From SHLQ01 sp964517125 (GTDB taxonomy: Bacteria > Actinomycetota > Acidimicrobiia > Acidimicrobiales > SHLQ01), in contig CAZFBD010000001.1 of NCBI GenBank assembly GCA_964517125.1, positions 124,001-188,000 on the forward strand: a stretch of DNA of 64,000 nt. Direction: 5' to 3'. The notes under the pieces are model-generated. The model made no database searches and was not told where the DNA came from. It worked only from the letters and a program-made list of their open reading frames with translations. Positions 32,994 to 41,607 of the stretch are shown in pieces; positions within the stretch are counted from its first letter, which is position 1, and the number at the start of each line of letters is the position of its first letter. The translations under genes and the position numbers were made by a program.

Positions 32994-34601
32994 TCAGATC
33001 AACTGGCTCAGCCCGGCGAGCGACATTGCGGTCATGATGCCGACCGGTCGATCGTTGTCGTCCACGATGGCGATCGCCGAGGTGTCATGACTGTTCATGA
33101 GGCGTGCGGCCTCGACCGCTGGCGCATCCTGATGGACCGACGGAAGATCGCGCATCGCCTCGCGGGCGGTGGCTTCGGGACCGTGCTCAAGCATCATGGC
33201 CGCAAGGTCGTGCAGGACGAGAAGACCTTCGTACCGCGGACCGGCCACCGGCACAGCCAGCGCATCGGATCGGTTGCCGAATTCATCGATGACCGACAGC
33301 AGGTCGGCATCGGGGTTGATCTTGCCGGTCTGCGCGACCATGACCGCTGAGCACGGTTCCTTGAGCCGTCGTTCCAGCTGACCTTCACGCTCGCCCCGCT
33401 GACCATCGGAGACTGAGATCTCCCCCATGAGTGACTGCGAGATTGCGGTGGCGATCAACGCGGGAATGACGTATTCGGCTCGCCCGGTGGTTTCGGCGAC
33501 GAACACCACTGCGGCAAGGGGCGTGCGGTACGCGGCACCGAGCACCGCAGCAAGGCCGATGACCGGGTAGAGGCCGGTGGAGTCGGCGCCGACGATGAGC
33601 TCGACCGCCCGACCGAGCAACAGCCCCTGGACCACGAGCGGAATGAACACGCCACCGACGCCACCAACACCAAGGGTCGCACCGGTCACGAGGACACGAA
33701 GCACGAAGAGCGCCATGATGGTGCCGGCTGCGAACTTGTTGTCGAGCACGATGTCGGCCGCCATGTCGGCGCCCAACCCAAGGGTGAGCGGACGGTCCAC
33801 GAGTCGTTGGGCGAGGAGCAGACTGACCGCGAAGATCACTGCGGAGGCGCTGAACCTGACACTGAACGAGTACCGCTCGTCGAGGTGTTTGGCCCAGCGG
33901 AACACGTGAGCCAGGCCGCGTGCCACACCGCCGGCAAGCACCCCGATGAGTAGGGCGGCCACGATTTCGTCACGAAGCAGAACTTCGGTGGATGGGAAGC
34001 TCAACAGCGGGTGGTCATCGAGGATCGCGACGAACGTGAGGTAGGAGGCGGCCGAGGCGACGAGGGCCGGAATCAGACCATGTCGGGAGATGTCCCGTTT
34101 GTACGGAGACTCCATGGCGAACAGGACTCCCGTGGCGGGAGCCTTGAAAACCGCTGCGATACCGGCCGCAGCACCTGCCACCAGAAGCACGAGTCGAGGG
34201 CGCTGGCCCAGGACATTGGGAAGACGGTCGCCCAGGCTCTGGCCAAGCGTTGCTCCGGTGAGAACCGCTGGTCCCTCCATGCCGACCGCGCCGCCGGTAC
34301 CGATCGTGGCAAAGCTGGCCAGCAGCTTGGGAAGCAGGGTGCTCGCTTCTGCGCCCGTGCCCGAATGGAAGCTGTGCAGGTACGCATCGGACGTGGTCGA
34401 GTTCAGCCCCGGCCGAATCTTCAGGATGAGGGCAACCACCGCTGCACCCATCGCCGGAAGTGCAGCCTGCAGCCAGATCGGTGCGCCGAGCACGGCCTCA
34501 AGAGCGACCTCGACGGTGATCCACTCGAGTAGGGCGACAAGGGCACCAATGACGATTCCGAGTCCGGCATACACCGCAAATCGAATCAGTCCGTTGGTCA
34601 C
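32994..34601 (-). CDS. ClC-type chloride channel/transporter with CBS domains
   Basis: A 535-residue ClC-family membrane protein with about ten hydrophobic segments and a C-terminal CBS pair (from about 405). ClC signatures: GTGGAVGMEGP (gating Glu kept; Met replaces the Arg of GREGP), GIAAVFKAPATGVLFAMES, and GVGGVGGVFIPLVVQG. The CBS part (DALAVPVAGPRYEGLLVLHD and SAIAIVDDNDRPVGIMTA) may bind a nucleotide to regulate transport. The start is GTG at 34601 with TAGAGT 6 bases upstream. Confidence 0.9.
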   Translation of the reverse strand: MTNGLIRFAVYAGLGIVIGALVALLEWITVEVALEAVLGAPIWLQAALPAMGAAVVALILKIRPGLNSTTSDAYLHSFHSGTGAEASTLLPKLLASFATIGTGGAVGMEGPAVLTGATLGQSLGDRLPNVLGQRPRLVLLVAGAAAGIAAVFKAPATGVLFAMESPYKRDISRHGLIPALVASAASYLTFVAILDDHPLLSFPSTEVLLRDEIVAALLIGVLAGGVARGLAHVFRWAKHLDERYSFSVRFSASAVIFAVSLLLAQRLVDRPLTLGLGADMAADIVLDNKFAAGTIMALFVLRVLVTGATLGVGGVGGVFIPLVVQGLLLGRAVELIVGADSTGLYPVIGLAAVLGAAYRTPLAAVVFVAETTGRAEYVIPALIATAISQSLMGEISVSDGQRGEREGQLERRLKEPCSAVMVAQTGKINPDADLLSVIDEFGNRSDALAVPVAGPRYEGLLVLHDLAAMMLEHGPEATAREAMRDLPSVHQDAPAVEAARLMNSHDTSAIAIVDDNDRPVGIMTAMSLAGLSQLI

Positions 34602-34607
34602 TCCCGC

Positions 34608-34613
34608 ACTCTA
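34608..34613 (-). promoter_or_regulatory. candidate -10 box of leaderless ClC gene
   Basis: TAGAGT on the minus strand, then 6 bases, then the GTG start of the channel gene. Confidence 0.5.
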
Positions 34614-34650
34614 GAGAACCGAACCTGCGTTGTGACGGAGCTGTCGCGCA

Positions 34651-34681
34651 TTCGGCCGGCAACCCCTGGTCACCGGCCGAA
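34651..34681 (-). terminator. candidate transcription terminator hairpin
   Basis: TTCGGCCGG (34651-34659) and CCGGCCGAA (34673-34681) form a perfect 9-base stem with a 13-base loop, starting 10 bases after the stop of the acidic membrane protein gene. No U-run follows, as is common for actinobacterial stem-only terminators. Confidence 0.55.
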
Positions 34682-34690
34682 CGGCTTCGT

Positions 34691-35971
34691 TCAGTCGTCG
34701 CCTTCCAGCTCGGCCACCGCTGCCAGGAACTCGGCAATGAGTCGGTTGAGTTCGGCGTCTCGCTCGAGCTCGATGGTTTCAAGCGACTCGTCAATCTCGT
34801 CGAGTGCGGGCTGCGCCTCGAGTTCTGCCGCCGCAATCGCTTCCTCCCGTTCGGCGCGGGCGTCATCGAGGGCGACTTCTGCCTCCTCGCGAGCTTCCTC
34901 GCCTTCTGCGTCCTCCAGGTCCAGCTCGAGCTGCTCGATCGTTGGGGCCCACTCGTTGACGATCGACTCGGTCTCGGCCTCGAGCGCCTCGACCAGTTCT
35001 TTGCGGTCGGCTTCGAGCGGCTCGATGAGCGCACGGGCCTCCGCACGAACGAGGTCCTTGTTGACGTGGAGCTCCTCATCGAGTGCACCGATCAGCTCCT
35101 GGAGCTCTTCCTCGGCCTCCGTCTTCTCGGAGCCTTCGTCCTCTTGGTCGCCCTTGCCATCTTCGTTGTTGTCGTGATCCTTGTCGCTCGACTCGTCCTT
35201 GGCAGCGGAGTCGGCGTCGTCCTTGTCTGTGTCCTTGTCGGTCTCGTCTTCGGCCGGGGCGATCTCCTCGGGCTTCTCCTCGTTCTCGACTTCTTCGACG
35301 TCCTCTTCGGCTTCTTCGTCCTTCTCGTCTTCGTGGTCTTCGTCAGCGTCTGGATCGAACTCCTCGAGCTCCTTGCGTTCCAGATCGCCGAGTTCGGGCT
35401 CCTCGACCGCCTTGTCCGGCTCCTCGACGTCCTCGGCCTCGACGGCCTCCGGCTCAGGCGCGGGTGCTTCGGGGACCGCATCGTCGACGAACGCAAGCGC
35501 ATTCGGATCCTCGATGTCGACGGTTTGCACCGCAGCTGGTTCGTCGTCGACAAAAGGGACGTCGACCACACCGGTCGCAGCGGCTCCGCCGAAGGACGCA
35601 GCGGCAACCGTCGTGCCGACACAGACCTTTCCGCCAAGGGTTCCAAAGAATGCTGCAAGTTGTCCGATCAAGGGTTTTCTCCTCACGTTGTGGACCGGAT
35701 CAGGAGCCATGGGAGCTACCGATGTTGCGGGTTCGTCCGCATCGATGACCGGTGCCGGGGTTGGGGCGAGATTCACGCCAACAAACTCGGCCAACGCTCC
35801 GGACACCGCCGGTGCCGAGAGCTGCTGGGACGCTCCGCGAAGTTCGGCGAAGGCATCGTCCAACGCAGCGCCAGCAGAGAATTCGGCTGGACTGGAGAGA
35901 AGACGATCGACGTCGTTCGAGGAGAGCTCGTTGTTGTGCATCTCGGGTGAGGTATCGCCGGGGAACGTCAT
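34691..35971 (-). CDS. acidic membrane protein coupled to an ECF sigma factor
   Basis: A 426-residue protein of unknown function. Residues 1-95 are a soluble N-terminal part with DVDRLLSSPAEFSAGAALDDAF. One probable membrane segment (about 100-130) follows. Residues 165-295 are extremely Asp/Glu-rich, and 295-426 read as long acidic coiled coil. The gene overlaps the sigma factor stop by 4 bases, the usual place for an anti-sigma factor, and the N-terminal part could bind sigma. No zinc-binding anti-sigma HxxxCxxC motif is seen, so this is inference from context. Confidence 0.75.
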   Translation of the reverse strand: MTFPGDTSPEMHNNELSSNDVDRLLSSPAEFSAGAALDDAFAELRGASQQLSAPAVSGALAEFVGVNLAPTPAPVIDADEPATSVAPMAPDPVHNVRRKPLIGQLAAFFGTLGGKVCVGTTVAAASFGGAAATGVVDVPFVDDEPAAVQTVDIEDPNALAFVDDAVPEAPAPEPEAVEAEDVEEPDKAVEEPELGDLERKELEEFDPDADEDHEDEKDEEAEEDVEEVENEEKPEEIAPAEDETDKDTDKDDADSAAKDESSDKDHDNNEDGKGDQEDEGSEKTEAEEELQELIGALDEELHVNKDLVRAEARALIEPLEADRKELVEALEAETESIVNEWAPTIEQLELDLEDAEGEEAREEAEVALDDARAEREEAIAAAELEAQPALDEIDESLETIELERDAELNRLIAEFLAAVAELEGDD

Positions 35972-36528
35972 GGGGTTACGGCCTTCGGAGAAATTGTTCG
36001 ACGGAGGGCATTCACGCCGCGGTGTTGCAGCGCCTTGGTCGCGTTGACCGTCCGTCCGGTGACCAACGCGGTCTGCTCAAGCGACAGATCGGCAACGAGG
36101 CGGAGCAGAATGACCTCGCGCTGTTCGCTCGTCAGCGTGTCGAGGAGTTCTTCTGTGGTGTGGCTCAGAGAGCGCAGCGCATCGTCTTCGGCGTCGCCAC
36201 CAACAGGATCGACCTTCGCATCGAGCACGGTCGTGACCGGACGCCGGCCGCGTTTGCGGTGCTCGTCGGTCAGCTTGTTGCGAGCGATCGTGAACAGGAG
36301 CGCAACGAAGCCGTCTTCATCGCCCTCGAAGCGATCCAAGGAACGGAACGCTCCGACGAACACCTCGTTCGCGAGACCGTCGGCGTCCTCGCTGCCGTGT
36401 GCCCGGGCGAACGCAACAACCTGGCGGGCGAACCGGCTCCACAGCCATTCGAACCCGACGGCGTTACCCAAGCGCGCCGCATCCAGGGCCCGCCTGAAGG
36501 CTGGATCCCCGACTCGGCGTGTCGACAT
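35968..36528 (-). CDS. ECF-type RNA polymerase sigma factor
   Basis: A 186-residue sigma-70 family protein with only the two core domains. Region 2 includes DADGLANEVFVGAFRSLDRF and LFTIARNKLTDEHRKRGRR. Region 4 includes LTSEQREVILLRLVADLSLE and a helix-turn-helix ending NALRR. Such factors direct stress- or envelope-responsive genes and are held by a partner encoded next door. The partner is the coupled acidic membrane protein downstream. Confidence 0.88.
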   Translation of the reverse strand: MSTRRVGDPAFRRALDAARLGNAVGFEWLWSRFARQVVAFARAHGSEDADGLANEVFVGAFRSLDRFEGDEDGFVALLFTIARNKLTDEHRKRGRRPVTTVLDAKVDPVGGDAEDDALRSLSHTTEELLDTLTSEQREVILLRLVADLSLEQTALVTGRTVNATKALQHRGVNALRRTISPKAVTP

Positions 36529-36594
36529 GGTCTGGGTGTCGACACGGCAGTGTCACGCCTTGATGAGGCTGTCGAACCGTTGGTTGCGTGCCGA

Positions 36595-37878
36595 TCAGTT
36601 GATCTTGGCGGCAGCGGAACGCAACGCTGCGATTCCCTCGTCCACTTCGTCAGCGGTGACGTTGAGCATGGGAGCCATGCGGATCACGTTGCCGTACAAC
36701 CCGCCCTTGCCGACCAGGAGCCCGTGGTCCTTCGCCGCTTCGTGGAACTGAGTCGTTCGTTCCGGTGACGGTTCGATGGATCCCGGCTGCACGGTTTCGA
36801 GCGCCTGCATGAGGCCCTTTCCGCGTGCCTCGGCAATCCAGGGAGTCTCAGCGGTCAGCGCATCGAGCCCGGCGCGGAGCCTGTCCCCCATCACCTTGGC
36901 GTTGGACTGCAGGTCATGTTCCAGGACGTGGTTGATGGTGGCCAAACCGCCAGCGGCCGACAACGGGTTGCCGCCGAACGTCGAGAAGTTGAGCACGTCG
37001 ATGGTGTCGAAGATTTCGGCGCGGGCGACGATGCCAGCCAGGGTGATGCCGTTGCCGACACCCTTGGCGAACGTGAGCATGTCCGGCACGATGCCGTGCG
37101 CCTCGTACCCCCAGAAGTGGTCGCCGGTTCGGCCCCAGCCGGTTTGGACCTCGTCGGAGATGTACAGAATCCCCCGATTGTCGAGCTCCTTCTTCATGGC
37201 CCCGAAGAAGCCGTCGGGAGGCGTGGCGAACCCACCGACACCCTGGATCGGTTCGGCGATCAGGCCGGCGACGTCACCGGCCGACGTCATGTCGATGAGC
37301 TGCACGAGATCGGCCATGCAGGCGTCGGTGTAGTCGTCACCTTCGAGATGTCGGAAGGGGCTCCGTAGCCCGTACGGCCCCTGAACGAAGGTGACCTGCA
37401 GCCCCGACAGGCTGGTCGATGACCAGGAGCTGTGTGAGGTGATGGCCTGGGACGTGAACGAGCGGCCGTGGTAGCTGTTGCGCATGGCCAGCATCTGGTT
37501 GCTCTTGCGGTAACTGGTGGCCAGGAGCACTGCGGTGTCGTTTGCCTCGGTTCCCGACGGTGTCATGAACACCCGCGCGTCGGGGATTCCCGACAACGCC
37601 GCGATTCGTTCGGCGAGCGCAATCATTGGCTCGCTCAGATACAGGCTCGAGGTGTGCATGACCTTGGCGGCCTGGGCCTGCACAGCACTGGTGACGTCGG
37701 GGTTGTTGTGCCCGATCATCGTGGTCAGGACGCCGCCGAAGAAGTCGAGATATCGGGTGCCGTCCTCGTCGTACACCCAGCTTCCCTCGCCATGGTCGAG
37801 CGTGATCGGGTCGGCGTAATACGGGTTCAGAAACGATGGGAGGGAGTTCCGATAGCGCTGCAGCAGGTCTTCGTTCAC
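36595..37878 (-). CDS. class III PLP-dependent aminotransferase
   Basis: A 427-residue fold-type I aminotransferase of the AGXT2/ornithine/omega-amino-acid group. Signatures: MTPSGTEANDTAVLLA for phosphate binding, SYHGRS, ISDEVQTGWGRTGDHFW for the ring-binding Asp, and the PLP Lys in DMLTFAKGVGNG. The substrate is not assigned. The GTG at 37878 has GGAGG 5 bases upstream. It is divergent from dmdA, which suggests a shared role, perhaps with a C3 compound such as beta-alanine or malonate semialdehyde, but this is guesswork. Confidence 0.88.
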   Translation of the reverse strand: MNEDLLQRYRNSLPSFLNPYYADPITLDHGEGSWVYDEDGTRYLDFFGGVLTTMIGHNNPDVTSAVQAQAAKVMHTSSLYLSEPMIALAERIAALSGIPDARVFMTPSGTEANDTAVLLATSYRKSNQMLAMRNSYHGRSFTSQAITSHSSWSSTSLSGLQVTFVQGPYGLRSPFRHLEGDDYTDACMADLVQLIDMTSAGDVAGLIAEPIQGVGGFATPPDGFFGAMKKELDNRGILYISDEVQTGWGRTGDHFWGYEAHGIVPDMLTFAKGVGNGITLAGIVARAEIFDTIDVLNFSTFGGNPLSAAGGLATINHVLEHDLQSNAKVMGDRLRAGLDALTAETPWIAEARGKGLMQALETVQPGSIEPSPERTTQFHEAAKDHGLLVGKGGLYGNVIRMAPMLNVTADEVDEGIAALRSAAAKIN

Positions 37879-37940
37879 GGGATCCTCCGGACGACTTGAG
37901 AAGCCTCCATTCAACACCGAAAATTTCCGTTGGTGCGCTA

Positions 37941-37969
37941 TTGGACGCTCGTTCAGTCTTTGGCATACT
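37941..37969 (+). promoter_or_regulatory. candidate promoter of leaderless dmdA
   Basis: TTGGAC (37941-37946), a 17-base spacer, CATACT (37964-37969), then 6 bases to the ATG at 37976. This is the only start in the set with a recognisable -35 box at ideal spacing. Confidence 0.6.
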
Positions 37970-37975
37970 GCGTAC

Positions 37976-39088
37976 ATGAATCGCATCACCCTCAGCCCTC
38001 GTATCCGGACGACTCCGTTTCACGAGTCCACCATTGCTGCTGGCCTGTCGGACATGTCCGTCTACAACAAGATGGTCATGCCCACCTCCTACGGTGATTT
38101 GAAGGCCGAATACGATCGCCTGCTCCAGGGCGTCGCGATCTGGGACGTGTCCGTCGAGCGTCAGGTGGAGATCTCCGGCCCCGATGCCCACGCATGTGCC
38201 CAGTACCTCACCGCCCGCGATCTCTCGAAGATGGTCGAGGGACAGGGCAAGTACGTGGCCATGTGTGACCACGACGGATCCATCCTCAACGATCCCGTGC
38301 TCATGAAGCTGTCCGGCGACCGCTACTGGTTCTCCATCGCCGACAGCGACATGTTGCTGTGGTCCAAGGCAATCGCTGCCGAACGCGGCTTCGACGTGAA
38401 GGTCGTCGAACCCGATGTTTCGCCGCTGGCTGTTCAGGGCCCGCGTGCCGAGGACCTCATCGCCGAACTGTTTGGCGAGCACATTCGTGACCTCAAGTAC
38501 TTCTGGTTCCTCGAGACCGAACTCGACGGTATTCCACTTGTTCTCTGCCGCTCCGGGTGGAGCAAGCAGGGCGGCTTCGAACTCTTCCTGCAGGACGGCA
38601 CTCGCGGAAACGACCTGTGGGCCGCCGTGGTGGCCGCTGGCGAGAAGTATGACATTGGGCCCGGCGCTCCCAACCACGTCGAGCGTGTTGAGAGCGGGCT
38701 GCTGTCCTTCGGCGGCGACAACACCCCCGAATCCAACCCGTTCGAGGTGGGTATGGGACGCTACGTCGACACCGACTGCGAAGCCGACTACATCGGCAAG
38801 GCCGCCCTCCAGCGTGTGGTTGCGGCCGGCGGACCAGAGCGGCTCTTTGTGGGCCTCGTGATCGACTCCGACATCAGTGATTCCTGGCCGCTCCCCGAGC
38901 GCACTCCGGTCACGCAGGACGGCGAACAGGTCGGCACCATGAGCGCCATCGTGTTCTCCCATCGGCTGCAGGAGACCATTGGTCTCGCACAGGTCAACCG
39001 ATCCGTGGTCGAGGCCGGCGGACCTGTTCAGGTGCAGGGACCGGGCGGCAGCAACACGGCAGCCATCAAGAGCCTTCCGTTCCTGTAG
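37976..39088 (+). CDS. dmdA: dimethylsulfoniopropionate demethylase-like protein
   Basis: A 370-residue GcvT-fold protein closely resembling tetrahydrofolate-dependent DMSP demethylase, which makes methylmercaptopropionate and methyl-THF. Matches to the marine enzyme as I recall it include SVYNKMVMP near the N terminus, IWDVSVERQVEISG, LTARDLSK, NDPVLMKL, SIADSDMLLWSKA, RSGWSKQGGFELF, GPGAPNHVERVESGLLS and NPFEVGMGRYV. Length also agrees. The remaining doubt is that close GcvT paralogues without DMSP activity exist. EamA and aminotransferase genes flank it; no dmdB/C/D is in the window. Confidence 0.8.
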   Translation: MNRITLSPRIRTTPFHESTIAAGLSDMSVYNKMVMPTSYGDLKAEYDRLLQGVAIWDVSVERQVEISGPDAHACAQYLTARDLSKMVEGQGKYVAMCDHDGSILNDPVLMKLSGDRYWFSIADSDMLLWSKAIAAERGFDVKVVEPDVSPLAVQGPRAEDLIAELFGEHIRDLKYFWFLETELDGIPLVLCRSGWSKQGGFELFLQDGTRGNDLWAAVVAAGEKYDIGPGAPNHVERVESGLLSFGGDNTPESNPFEVGMGRYVDTDCEADYIGKAALQRVVAAGGPERLFVGLVIDSDISDSWPLPERTPVTQDGEQVGTMSAIVFSHRLQETIGLAQVNRSVVEAGGPVQVQGPGGSNTAAIKSLPFL

Positions 39089-39116
39089 GTTCCGGCAGCC
39101 CGTAGCCCGTCAGCAG

Positions 39117-40022
39117 TCAGGACGTCGAGGCGCTCAGCCTCGTCTGTTCGCGTGCACTCGCATTCACCACGAGATACACCCCACCAATCACCAGCACGCC
39201 ACCGGCGACCTCGGTGAGGCCCAGCGTCTCGTCGCGAAAGAGCCAGCCGAAAAACACACCGAACAGCGGAATCAGATACGCCGTCGAGGCTGCCTGTGTC
39301 GGCGTGGCCAGCTTCACGATCAGTGCCATGAGCGAGAACGTGACGGCGTTGGCAGGGATGGAGTTGTACAGCAGCGGTACCAACAGGCCCAACGACCAGT
39401 CGGTATCGGAGACCCCTTCGACGACGAGGGCGAAGGGAATCAGGACCGCTGCTGACATGTACAGCTGTACGCCAACGAGCATGTACGGAGAGACCCGGCT
39501 GAAGTCCTTCCACTTCATGTGGACGGTGCCGTAGGCCCACGCCAGCGCCGACACGACGAGCGCCACGATGCCGACGGCAGCCGATTCTCCAGACAGCGAG
39601 GGCGACGCGAGCACCGCGGTGCCCAGGAATCCCACCGCCAATCCCACCCGTCCGACGCGGGTGGTGGGAGTCCGGAGAAGGCCCCAGGCCAGAAGCGCAG
39701 TGAAGAGCGGCATGGTGCTCGCCATGAGCGACGCCACACCGGCTGACACGCGACTGACCCCGAAGACGAGAAGCCCGCTGGACACGGTCGTGATGGCGAA
39801 CGAAACGATGAAGATGTTGATGAGGTCGGCCCGGTCCCGCGGCGGGCGCTCGCCGCGGAACGCTGCGAATGCGAGCAGGAAGCTGCCGCCAATGACTGTG
39901 CGCATACCGGCCAGCAGGATTGGAGTCGTGTGGTCGAGCGTGAACTTGAGCACGGTGAAATTGGCGCCGATGAGGGCAGCAGTCGCGACGATGAGCGCCA
40001 GAACCCGGCGTTCACCATTCAT
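39117..40022 (-). CDS. EamA/DMT-superfamily transporter
   Basis: A 301-residue membrane protein with about ten hydrophobic helices in two EamA repeats (about 8-135 and 150-290). Typical segments are GANFTVLKFTLDHTTPILLAG and ASTAYLIPLFGVFFGWLFRDE. It probably exports or imports small metabolites; the substrate is unknown. It is the last gene of a minus-strand run below the methyltransferase-like gene, 7 bases away, and is convergent with dmdA. Confidence 0.88.
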   Translation of the reverse strand: MNGERRVLALIVATAALIGANFTVLKFTLDHTTPILLAGMRTVIGGSFLLAFAAFRGERPPRDRADLINIFIVSFAITTVSSGLLVFGVSRVSAGVASLMASTMPLFTALLAWGLLRTPTTRVGRVGLAVGFLGTAVLASPSLSGESAAVGIVALVVSALAWAYGTVHMKWKDFSRVSPYMLVGVQLYMSAAVLIPFALVVEGVSDTDWSLGLLVPLLYNSIPANAVTFSLMALIVKLATPTQAASTAYLIPLFGVFFGWLFRDETLGLTEVAGGVLVIGGVYLVVNASAREQTRLSASTS

Positions 40023-40029
40023 GGGCCGG

Positions 40030-40656
40030 TCACCCGATACGTTCAAACAGGTAGGCGAACGGTGACTTGGTGTACCCAACGCCCTTGCCCAGATCGTGGA
40101 GCATGTCGACGGTGAGCTCCACAGGCTTCCGGGGCCAGAGGTACGAATCGAGGTTGGTGCGCTCAACCCGGTACACGCTCTGGCGGGCGGTGACGACACC
40201 CGCGAGCACGTAGCGTTCGTCGATCGATGCCATCGCCACGTCGCCATGGCTCGGATGCACAAGCAGGGTTCCACCCACCTCGAGGCGGTCGGTGCAGTGT
40301 TCGGACACGAAGCCGGCGTACATCGAAATCAGGAGATCGAATCGCTTCTTCTTCGGGAGCTTGAGCGGCTCCTGATAGTCGGCGTGCAGGAACGTCACCG
40401 ACGGGTCAGGCGGGCCGCCGTTCTCCTCGATGAGTTCGAGGACTCCGCTCTCGTCGGCAAAGAACGCGTTCGCACGCTTGTCGGTATCGACGTAGACGAC
40501 CTCGGGGAGAACGAATGACGGCGAGACATCAACGAAGGAGCCCGGGTACAGGGCGCTCGTTGCGTCGATGGCGTCTGCCACGGCAGCGAAGAGACGATGC
40601 CGGTCTCCCGGGTGACGGTCCTGTTCCGTCCAGAGCTTCTGCGTCTTGGCCAACAT
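40030..40656 (-). CDS. methyltransferase-like protein of unknown function
   Basis: A 208-residue protein. The order of segments suggests a Rossmann-like SAM-methyltransferase fold: SFVDVSPSFVLPEVVYVDTD in the place of the first strands, SVTFLHADYQEPL, then RFDLLISMYAGFVSEHCTDRL and VGGTLLVHPSHGDVAMASID. The usual Gly-rich SAM loop is absent, so it may be a divergent or inactive member. The ATG at 40656 has GGAGG 6 bases upstream. It lies between an alpha/beta hydrolase and an EamA transporter gene. Confidence 0.7.
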   Translation of the reverse strand: MLAKTQKLWTEQDRHPGDRHRLFAAVADAIDATSALYPGSFVDVSPSFVLPEVVYVDTDKRANAFFADESGVLELIEENGGPPDPSVTFLHADYQEPLKLPKKKRFDLLISMYAGFVSEHCTDRLEVGGTLLVHPSHGDVAMASIDERYVLAGVVTARQSVYRVERTNLDSYLWPRKPVELTVDMLHDLGKGVGYTKSPFAYLFERIG

Positions 40657-40736
40657 CTCGCACCTCCAGCGCCCGACTGTACCGACAATGGAGCCCGGCA
40701 GACGAGAGGGGCGACGGTGACGTGCTCTGGACCGTC

Positions 40737-41549
40737 TCAGGTGCCAGGCAGGCGCCGCGCGACGAAATCGAGGATTGCGTTGGTGAACAGGGCCGGTTCC
40801 TCCAGCAGGCCCAGGTGCTGGAGCGTTGGAACGATCACGGTTTCCGACCCGGCGATCTCGCGTGCGATGGTGCTCGACATGTCCGGCGTGCTGCCGCTGT
40901 CGTTCTCGCACGTCATCACGAGCGTTGGAATGTGCAATGGCGGATCGGGCCGAATCAGCTCCGGAACGCCGTCGGCGAGAACCCTCCGGCAGGCTGCGTA
41001 GTCAGCTCGGTCGTTGGCGAGTACCCACGCCCGAACCGTGGCGACCATGGTGGGGCTGTCCTTCAGGAAGGCTGGGGTGAACCAGCGCTGGAGGGTGGCG
41101 TCGATGGTGGCCTCGGGACCGCCTTCGGCGCTCGCACGTGCACGCTCTTCCACCAGGCGTTGGCCCTCGGCGCCACGTTCGTGCGGCGAGTTGAGAATGG
41201 CCAGCGCCGCGACCCGTTCCCGATGATCGATGGCAACGCGTCGGTTGATCATTCCTCCGAGCGAGAACCCGACGAGCGTCGCGGTGTCGATCTCGAGATG
41301 GTCCATCAGCGCGATGAGTTGCGAACTGAATGACGTGAGCGACAGGTGATCGGGGACATGGGCACTGTCGCCGTGTCCCAACAGGTCATACCTCAGGACC
41401 TGGTGCCCGCGTGCAAGTTCCTCGAGATGCTGATCCCACGTGTGCATCGTCATGCCCAAGCCGTGGATCGCAACGATCACGGGCCGATCCTCCGGGCCGG
41501 AGAGCTCCCATCGCGTGCCGTCCGGGGCGTGTCCTGCTCGCTGTTGCAT
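40737..41549 (-). CDS. alpha/beta-fold hydrolase
   Basis: A 270-residue alpha/beta hydrolase. The oxyanion segment is AIHGLGMTMHTWD, the nucleophile elbow GFSLGG with Ser at the centre, and the C-terminal catalytic His is probably in LQHLGLLEEP. It resembles 3-oxoadipate enol-lactonase/esterase-type enzymes, but the substrate cannot be named. It follows the FHA regulator gene on the same strand with a 58-base gap. Confidence 0.85.
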   Translation of the reverse strand: MQQRAGHAPDGTRWELSGPEDRPVIVAIHGLGMTMHTWDQHLEELARGHQVLRYDLLGHGDSAHVPDHLSLTSFSSQLIALMDHLEIDTATLVGFSLGGMINRRVAIDHRERVAALAILNSPHERGAEGQRLVEERARASAEGGPEATIDATLQRWFTPAFLKDSPTMVATVRAWVLANDRADYAACRRVLADGVPELIRPDPPLHIPTLVMTCENDSGSTPDMSSTIAREIAGSETVIVPTLQHLGLLEEPALFTNAILDFVARRLPGT

Positions 41550-41607
41550 CGAAGGCCTCCTCGGGTCCCGGCGATGTTCGCGCCCCGGATGTCATTGGGC
41601 AACTCCG

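Noticed and set aside
35066..35950. Long plus-strand open frame opposite the acidic membrane protein
   Set aside because: It is the complement of GAG/GAC-rich codons, giving Leu/Val/Arg low complexity; the minus-strand frame is coupled to the sigma factor and has sensible domains.
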